The notes beneath the pieces were generated by a model. The model saw only the letters and a list, made by a program, of their open reading frames with translations, did no database searches and was not told where the DNA came from. Source: Nocardia albiluteola (GTDB lineage: Bacteria > Actinomycetota > Actinomycetes > Mycobacteriales > Mycobacteriaceae). Taken from it: a DNA stretch of 64,000 nucleotides. The translations under genes and the position numbers were made by a program. The stretch spans positions 1 through 64,000 of the forward strand of contig NZ_JAHKNI010000022.1 of the NCBI RefSeq assembly GCF_018860155.1, read 5' to 3'. Below are positions 58,742 to 64,000 of this stretch, one piece after another; position 1 is the first letter of the stretch, and each line of letters starts with the position of its first letter.

Positions 58742-59100
58742 TTACGACCCTGTTCGCCGCCACGATCGTGTGCATCGTCGCGAACGCTCTCATCGCTGTC
58801 GCCGACTACGCCAAGGCGCCGTTCGTGTTGAAGAACTCTGCCGAGGTGCACGTTCCCGCCGGCGTTCTGCCCTACCTCGCGACGTTGAAACTGGCCGGGA
58901 CCCTCGGGCTCGTCCTCGGTCCGACGGTGGCGCCCTGGCTCGGCGTCGCCGCCGGCATCGGGCTGATCCTGTTCTACCTGGGCGCCGTCGTTGCCCACGT
59001 CCGAGCCCGCGTCTTCTACAACATCGCCTTCCCGGGCCTGTACCTGCTTCTCGCGATAGCGTCGGCCGTCTACATGGTCCACCTGGCGGCCGGGTCGTAG
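58738..59100 (+). CDS. DoxX-like small membrane protein
   Basis: A 120-residue protein with four membrane helices (FAATIVCIVANALIAVADY, YLATLKLAGTLGLVLG, WLGVAAGIGLILFYLGAVVAHV, FPGLYLLLAIASAVYMV) and the LKLAGTLGLVLGP motif of the DoxX_2/DoxX-like group. Members occur in thiosulfate oxidation or redox-stress contexts, mostly uncharacterised. Divergent from the ECF41 sigma factor gene, which probably controls it; the 89-base gap to 58604 should hold the promoter. Confidence 0.85.
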   Translation: MITTLFAATIVCIVANALIAVADYAKAPFVLKNSAEVHVPAGVLPYLATLKLAGTLGLVLGPTVAPWLGVAAGIGLILFYLGAVVAHVRARVFYNIAFPGLYLLLAIASAVYMVHLAAGS

Positions 59101-59220
59101 CCGGTGCTCCCGCAAGCCCGCTCAGCTCGGCCACCACGGCACCTCGCTGCTCCATCCTGCTGCGAGCTCGGTGCCGGGGTGAGTCCGATTGGGGGCGTGA
59201 GAGTTTGGTTGCCGCCCGGA

Positions 59221-60051
59221 TCAATCCTGCGTGGCCCGGAGGATATGCCGCTCCAGTAGATCGTTGAACGGCGCGCCCAGCGACTGCACCGCGTGCTGGG
59301 CGCCGGGGAGCACCGCGTGCTCGCCGCCGATGTGCTCCGCCACGGTGGCGGCGACGGCGGTCAGGACGGGGGAGTGGTCGCCGGAGCACACCAGGGACGG
59401 GATGGATTGCTGGGCAATGGTTTCCAGGGGGAGGCGGGTGTCCCAGGGCGGGCGGCAGGTGCGGAGGCGGGCGATGGCGCGCCATTGTTCGGTGGTGAAC
59501 TCGGTGTCGGCGGGCAGGCCCGCGAGGCGGCCGTAGACGCCGGCGAACTCGAGTAGGTCCACGGGGCGGTCCCAGCGCCAGCGTTGGCGCATGCTCACGA
59601 CGGCGGGATGGGACAGCACGCCCAGGCAGGTCGGCTCGATCAGGGTCAGGGAGGCGACGCGGTCGGGCATCGCGGCCGCGGCCACGAGGCAGCCGACGGC
59701 GCCGTAGCCGTGCCCGACCAGATGGGCCGGTTCGGATTCGAGGAGGGAGAGCAGATCGCCGGCGTCGTGCAGGTAGTCCCCACCGGGGAACAGTGCGCCG
59801 TCCCGGACGCCGCGGTGCAGGATGTCCAGGCGCATCCGTTGCGCGAGCGGTAGCTGGGCTGCCCAGCTGGCCCGCGCGGCCCGCATGCCGTGGACCAGGA
59901 TCACCCGTGGCCCGGCCGTGCCCCTGCGCTCCACCACCAGCCAGCCCGCGTCGGTCGGTTGTGGCCAGGATGCCGAGCGGCTGTGGCACACCGATCGAAT
60001 CGGATTCGGCGTCACCCGTCCCCGGAAGCGGTACGGGCAGTCTCGATCCAT
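59221..60051 (-). CDS. Alpha/beta-hydrolase-fold protein lacking the nucleophile
   Basis: A 276-residue alpha/beta hydrolase. The oxyanion motif is ILVHGMRAA (51-59) and the nucleophile elbow, normally GxSxG, reads GHGYG at 113-117: Gly115 (codon GGC at 59709-59707) stands where Ser should be. The acid and base appear kept in CSGDHSPVL and GAQHAVQSL. It is therefore unlikely to hydrolyse esters by the usual route; it may bind a ligand, or use a different chemistry. ATG 60051 has AGGAG eight bases upstream. It follows the monooxygenase gene by 22 bases. Confidence 0.85.
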   Translation of the reverse strand: MDRDCPYRFRGRVTPNPIRSVCHSRSASWPQPTDAGWLVVERRGTAGPRVILVHGMRAARASWAAQLPLAQRMRLDILHRGVRDGALFPGGDYLHDAGDLLSLLESEPAHLVGHGYGAVGCLVAAAAMPDRVASLTLIEPTCLGVLSHPAVVSMRQRWRWDRPVDLLEFAGVYGRLAGLPADTEFTTEQWRAIARLRTCRPPWDTRLPLETIAQQSIPSLVCSGDHSPVLTAVAATVAEHIGGEHAVLPGAQHAVQSLGAPFNDLLERHILRATQD

Positions 60052-60073
60052 CTCACATACTCCTATGGATTGC

Positions 60074-61276
60074 TCAGGACATCTGTCCCGCAACGAGATC
60101 GGACATGGTGGCCGGGTGCACAAAGGTCTCGGCGAAGGCCGCGGCGACTGCGGGATTCTGCCCGGCGGTGAGCAGCAGCTCCTGCATCCGCGGCGACGGA
60201 TCGAGCATGGATATGGTCCACTCGGCCGCCGGATGGGCGATCTCGGTCAGCCACGGCTGGGCCGTGGCCCGCATCCATTCGCGGTCGAACGGTCCCTCGG
60301 GCGTGGCCAGGATCGCCTCGGCGTAGCGGAAGCCGCAGTACACCGCGTTGTTGGCGCCCTGTGCGCCGCCGGGATCCATCCGGCACACGACATCGGCGCC
60401 ACCCAGGACCGCGGCGCCCGATGGCAGAACGCCGACCGGCTCCCGGACGGCCGGTGTCACGCCGCCGGCGAGCGTGGCGCCGGCATCGGTCAGTTCCACG
60501 TCGCGGAAGCGGTCGGCCAGCTCCGGCGGCAGGTACTTCACGATCAGCGCCCGGATCAGGTCCAGTCGAGCGGCCGGGGTGCGCGCCTCGTCGAACACAT
60601 CCAGCTCGCCGCCCGGGAGCGCGGCGAACATGATGTTGTCGGCGCGGCGCTCTTGTCCGGGCGCGCCGACGAGACAGGGGGTGGTGACGGCCTCGCCCAG
60701 ACCCGGCAGCGCCACATAGGCGCCCATGCCGTCCGGGTCGGGCGCGACGCCGTCGAGGTATACCGCCAGCATCCGCCGCATCGGCCGGTCGGGCATCGGG
60801 TGCGCGGCATCGGCCGGGAAGCAGGCGGCCAGATCTTTCGACGCCCGGGTGACCACGGTCAGGTCGTAGTCGCCGGCGTGCCGGTCGGCCTCGGCCGCCG
60901 ACAGCTCGGTGATCCGCAGATCCCCTCCGGCGGAAACGAATTCGGTCATCCGATGGCTCAGCGCGGTGCGCTGGTCGACGCTCTGCGCGGGCCGGCTGAA
61001 CGGCGCGGTCCACGTCGTCACCAGTGCGGCGTCGACGGCCAGATGGAATCGGATGCCCAGGATCTGCGGCGCGGTCTCGCGCCAGGTCCCCATGCCCGCC
61101 GCGGTCTCCAGATCGAGCGTGCGGGGGAATTTGACCTGCGTGCTGGTGACCGAGCCGTTCAGCACCTGCTCGGCGGTGCGGTCGGCCACCAGGGTGACGG
61201 GCACTCCACCGTCCAGCAGCCGCCGCGCCAGCGGCAGACCGCATTCACCCGCACCGAACACCCGCACCCGAGCCAT
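60074..61276 (-). CDS. Styrene/indole monooxygenase-like flavoprotein (StyA type)
   Basis: A 400-residue FAD-binding protein of the styrene/indole monooxygenase (StyA) group. The FAD loop is VRVFGAGECGLPLARRLL (4-21). PQILGIRFHL, VDQRTALSHRM, YDLTVVTRASKDLAACF and VVCRMDPGGAQGANNAVYCGFRYA (about 305-328) follow the group pattern. StyA enzymes epoxidise aryl alkenes with FADH2 supplied by a separate StyB reductase; no reductase gene is here. It leads a two-gene operon with the hydrolase-like gene and is divergent from the LuxR-type regulator. Confidence 0.82.
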   Translation of the reverse strand: MARVRVFGAGECGLPLARRLLDGGVPVTLVADRTAEQVLNGSVTSTQVKFPRTLDLETAAGMGTWRETAPQILGIRFHLAVDAALVTTWTAPFSRPAQSVDQRTALSHRMTEFVSAGGDLRITELSAAEADRHAGDYDLTVVTRASKDLAACFPADAAHPMPDRPMRRMLAVYLDGVAPDPDGMGAYVALPGLGEAVTTPCLVGAPGQERRADNIMFAALPGGELDVFDEARTPAARLDLIRALIVKYLPPELADRFRDVELTDAGATLAGGVTPAVREPVGVLPSGAAVLGGADVVCRMDPGGAQGANNAVYCGFRYAEAILATPEGPFDREWMRATAQPWLTEIAHPAAEWTISMLDPSPRMQELLLTAGQNPAVAAAFAETFVHPATMSDLVAGQMS

Positions 61277-61451
61277 GCTCCGCCCTTCCGGTTACCGCGC
61301 CCGACCCGTCCAGGCCCTGTCTCCAAGTCTGGGCAGATAGGTAGTCCCGGCACATCCGCACATCGCATCGGTGACCTGCCGATGTCGTACCGAGCTGCGG
61401 GTTTGCCGGTCGGGCGGACGCCGTGCGAACCAGCCGTTATGCTTTCCACTC

Positions 61452-64000
61452 ATGTCAGCGGGACATGCGGCGCTGGGGGTCGGTATACCTACGGACAGCG
61501 ACGGTTTCGTCGGCCGGGACCGCGAGCTGGACCGCATCGCCTCGCTACTGTCCGACTCCGCGCGCCTGATCACGCTGGTCGGCTCGGGCGGAATCGGCAA
61601 GACCAGGCTCGCGATGGCCGTCGCGCGCAGAATGCGCAGGGCGCAACTACTTCCGGTGCACTGGGTGTATCTGGCCCGCCTGCCCAAGGGGGCGAGCGTC
61701 GGCGCGATCGAGGACGAGATCGTCGGCGCCGTGGTCGACGGCGACTACTCCGCGCGGCCGGGCAGGCAGACCCTGATCGACACCCTCGGCCGGACCGACG
61801 CGGTCGGCCGGGTCCTGCCGACCGTGCTGGTGCTGGACAACTGCGAACACGTGCTCGACGAGGTCGGCGAGGTCGTCGCGGAGCTGCTCGACGCGGTCCC
61901 GGGCCTGACGGTGCTGGCGACCAGCCGCACCGCGATCGGCTGGGTGGACGAGCACGTCGTGCCGATCCCGCCCCTGACGCGCGCGCAGGCCGTGGCCCTG
62001 TTCCGGCAGCGCGCGGACCTGGCCGGCCGGCCCGTCGCCGATGCCGATCTGCCCGTGGTGGAGTCGATCTGCCGTCATCTGCACTGCTATCCGTTGCACA
62101 TCCGCCTGGCCGCGGCGCGACTGCGGTATCAATCCCTGCCGATGATCCTGCGCGATTTGGATGGCGCCGGGACCGACCGCCGGTTGCGCTGGTCACCGGG
62201 GTTCCGGGTGGGTGCGGACGAGCGCCATCGCGATCTGAGCGCGGTGATCGGCTGGTCCTTCGAGCTGTGCGACCCGGCCGAGCAGCTGCTGTTCCAGCGG
62301 ATGTCGGTCTTCGCCATCGGCCACGACAACAACCCCGACGACATCGACCTCGACGCCGAGGGCGGCTACTGCCCGGACGTCGGCGCCGATCTGGCCGCGA
62401 TCGAGGCGGTCTGCGCCGACACCGACCACGGCGGGCTGGCCCGGGACCGGATCGAGGGCCTGCTGGAACGACTGGTCGATCGATCCATGGTGTCGATTCA
62501 TGTCGGCGCGGACACCGTTCGATACTCCCTGCTCGAGAGCTTCCGAGTGTTCGCCCAGCAGCGCCTGCGGGAGGGCGGCGACGGCGAATGGCTCCGGCTG
62601 GCCGCGCGGCACCGCCGCTACTACCGCGACCGCATCGCCGAGTACTGCATTCAGTGGCTCAGTCCGCGGGAGCAGGAACTGCTGGCCCGGGCCCGCGCCG
62701 ATTCGGACAACCAGCAGTGCGCCGTCGACGGCAGCCTGTCCGATCCCGACGAAGCCGTGGTCGGCCTGGAGATCGCGACCGGCCTGATCGCGCTGCGAAT
62801 CCCGTTCCTGCGCGGCCATCTACGGGAATCGCGGGCCCTGGCCGAGCGCAGCCTTGCGGCCGCCCGGGCGCTGGGACAGTGCCCGGCCGAGCTCGAGGTC
62901 TCGGCGCTCGCGCTGATCGGCTGGCTCAGCCTGTGCCAAGGGGTGCGCGACGACGCCCTGCGCATGCTGGACGATGCGGTCGCGATCTGCCTGGAACCGC
63001 AGGGCCTTTCGCAATGGCCCGCCGATCCGGCGACCGACCTGGGATTGCCCGCGTCGGTCGAATATCTGTGGGGCAGTACGCTGATGCTCGTCGACTGCGA
63101 TGCGCGGGCAACGATGGTGCTGGCGCGCGCGCGATCCAAGTTCGCCGCGGCGGGCGATCTCGGTGGCGTCGCGATGGCCGAGCTGTTCGAGGCACTGGCG
63201 GCGGCCCTGCTCGGCTCCGCGGAGCAGGCGATGGAAGTCACCGGCCGCCACCTGGTTACCTTCGTATCCTCCGGTGCCGCATGGGCGACCTCGTGGGCCC
63301 GGCTGGCGCGCGCGATCGCCGAGGCGGCGCACGGGGACCCGAATGCGGCTATGGCGCTGTGCGATACGGCGCTGGCCTGGCAGATTCCGATGCGGGACCG
63401 CTGGGGCGGGGTCTGGGCGGTGCATATCCGGGCGTGGATCCTCGCGGCCATGATCGATGCCACGGCGGCGGAGCCGGACGGATCGCGGGATCGAATTCGG
63501 CAGTGGGCCAGGGAGATCGCCTGGATATCCGGCGGAACATCAACCCTGCGACGGCAACTGGGCATCGACCTGAACAACCTGCGACCCTTCGGGAGGAAGA
63601 CCGTCGAAGCGGACGCACTGGCTCGTAAAGTGTTGGGCGACAGGGAATTCGAGATAGCTGCCCGGCGTGGTCTGGGGCAGCCGGAGGCCGTCCTGGCGGC
63701 CGGAGATCCGGGCCCGGGGGTGCCGCCCTCGGATGGTTCGGCCGATTCGGGCGCGCATCCGACGCGGTGGGACGAGCTGACCGGTGCCGAGCAGGAGGTG
63801 GCCGTGCTGGCCGCAGCGGGCATGACCAATACCGCGATCGCCGCGCGGCGCGGCACGTCCCGCCGGACGGTGGACGCGCAGATCGCGGCCATTCTGCCCA
63901 AGCTGATGATCAGCACCCGCAAGGACATCCGTACCCTGCTGCCCCCCGAACATCGCGCGGCGGCCGATCGCGAATCTGAACGCCGTGCCGCGCGCCCGCG
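61452..64000 (+). CDS. Large LuxR-type regulator with ATPase domain (partial, runs off window)
   Basis: An 849-codon frame open to the window end, so the C-terminus is missing. FVGRDRELDRI then LVGSGGIGKTRLAMA (Walker A, about 38-52) and VLPTVLVLDNCEHVLDEV (Walker B, about 116-133) form an AAA/NB-ARC-like ATPase of the kind found in AfsR- and LuxR-type regulators. A helical repeat-rich middle follows. The C-terminal HTH is LTGAEQEVAVLAAAGMTNTAIAARRGTSRRTVDAQIAAI (about 776-814). ATG 61452 is the natural start before the ATPase. It is divergent from the monooxygenase operon (175-base gap) and probably controls it. Confidence 0.88.
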   Translation, partial: MSAGHAALGVGIPTDSDGFVGRDRELDRIASLLSDSARLITLVGSGGIGKTRLAMAVARRMRRAQLLPVHWVYLARLPKGASVGAIEDEIVGAVVDGDYSARPGRQTLIDTLGRTDAVGRVLPTVLVLDNCEHVLDEVGEVVAELLDAVPGLTVLATSRTAIGWVDEHVVPIPPLTRAQAVALFRQRADLAGRPVADADLPVVESICRHLHCYPLHIRLAAARLRYQSLPMILRDLDGAGTDRRLRWSPGFRVGADERHRDLSAVIGWSFELCDPAEQLLFQRMSVFAIGHDNNPDDIDLDAEGGYCPDVGADLAAIEAVCADTDHGGLARDRIEGLLERLVDRSMVSIHVGADTVRYSLLESFRVFAQQRLREGGDGEWLRLAARHRRYYRDRIAEYCIQWLSPREQELLARARADSDNQQCAVDGSLSDPDEAVVGLEIATGLIALRIPFLRGHLRESRALAERSLAAARALGQCPAELEVSALALIGWLSLCQGVRDDALRMLDDAVAICLEPQGLSQWPADPATDLGLPASVEYLWGSTLMLVDCDARATMVLARARSKFAAAGDLGGVAMAELFEALAAALLGSAEQAMEVTGRHLVTFVSSGAAWATSWARLARAIAEAAHGDPNAAMALCDTALAWQIPMRDRWGGVWAVHIRAWILAAMIDATAAEPDGSRDRIRQWAREIAWISGGTSTLRRQLGIDLNNLRPFGRKTVEADALARKVLGDREFEIAARRGLGQPEAVLAAGDPGPGVPPSDGSADSGAHPTRWDELTGAEQEVAVLAAAGMTNTAIAARRGTSRRTVDAQIAAILPKLMISTRKDIRTLLPPEHRAAADRESERRAARP

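Noticed and set aside
59822..63628. 1268-codon plus-strand open frame spanning several genes
   Set aside because: It crosses the hydrolase, the monooxygenase and the LuxR regulator out of frame; composition is typical of a shadow frame.

Overview
The window reads as a chromosomal segment of a high-GC mycolic-acid actinobacterium, most likely Nocardia or a close relative. The reasons are strong G/C bias at third codon positions, frequent GTG starts and GTGA/ATGA stop-start overlaps, IdeR/DtxR-type iron boxes, a complete ergothioneine gene set, a Stealth-type capsule gene, and a backbone that follows the Mycobacterium tuberculosis order around Rv1014c-Rv1026. I compared that order from memory. 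I see no transposase, integrase, phage gene or CRISPR array.

Layout. 0-4.2 kb: the 3' end of a nonribosomal peptide synthetase ending in a degenerate adenylation domain, then an ABC-F ATPase. 4.2-10.8 kb: a minus-strand DUF445 / HTH regulator / SDR operon, a divergent gene resembling DUF4393 (Abi-alpha), a SnoaL-like gene and prfC. 11.1-12.4 kb: rplY-pth. 12.5-21.3 kb: an ADP-ribosylglycohydrolase, a methyltransferase and the ergothioneine genes (egtE divergent from egtA-B-C-D). 21.3-24.8 kb: a TetR regulator divergent from alkB, two rubredoxins and a rubredoxin reductase. 24.9-29.3 kb: small genes, prs-glmU and tRNA-Gln. 29.6-35.5 kb: a TetR gene, a gamma-butyrolactone-receptor-like TetR gene, mfd and mazG.

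35.5-49.9 kb is an accessory block lying between mazG and lpqU, which are neighbours in M. tuberculosis. It holds a Uma2 protein, a DUF433 protein without a toxin, an AraC/metallo-hydrolase pair, a Fic remnant, an iron-box-linked flavodoxin, a Stealth gene convergent with a cyclic-nucleotide phosphodiesterase, a MATE exporter, and a four-gene operon (dioxygenase-sbnB-sbnH-sbnA) behind a second iron box. The operon predicts iron-controlled synthesis of a 2,3-diaminopropionate-derived molecule, but no siderophore synthetase lies beside it. 50-54.7 kb returns to the backbone (lpqU, eno, ftsB, DUF501, ppx). 55-64 kb holds a POT peptide transporter, a short tRNA with a UAA anticodon, a VOC protein, an ECF41-type sigma factor with a DoxX-like partner, a styrene-monooxygenase-like flavoprotein with a hydrolase lacking its nucleophile, and a large LuxR-type regulator cut by the window end.

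The most notable non-gene signal is a 128-nt repeat present three times without a single gap (8391, 12364 and, inverted, 29353). Other regulatory signals are two iron boxes, a palindromic operator in the alkB promoter, tandem 18-nt repeats before the butyrolactone-receptor gene, a CRP-like site before the peptide transporter, and a large nested inverted repeat before eno.
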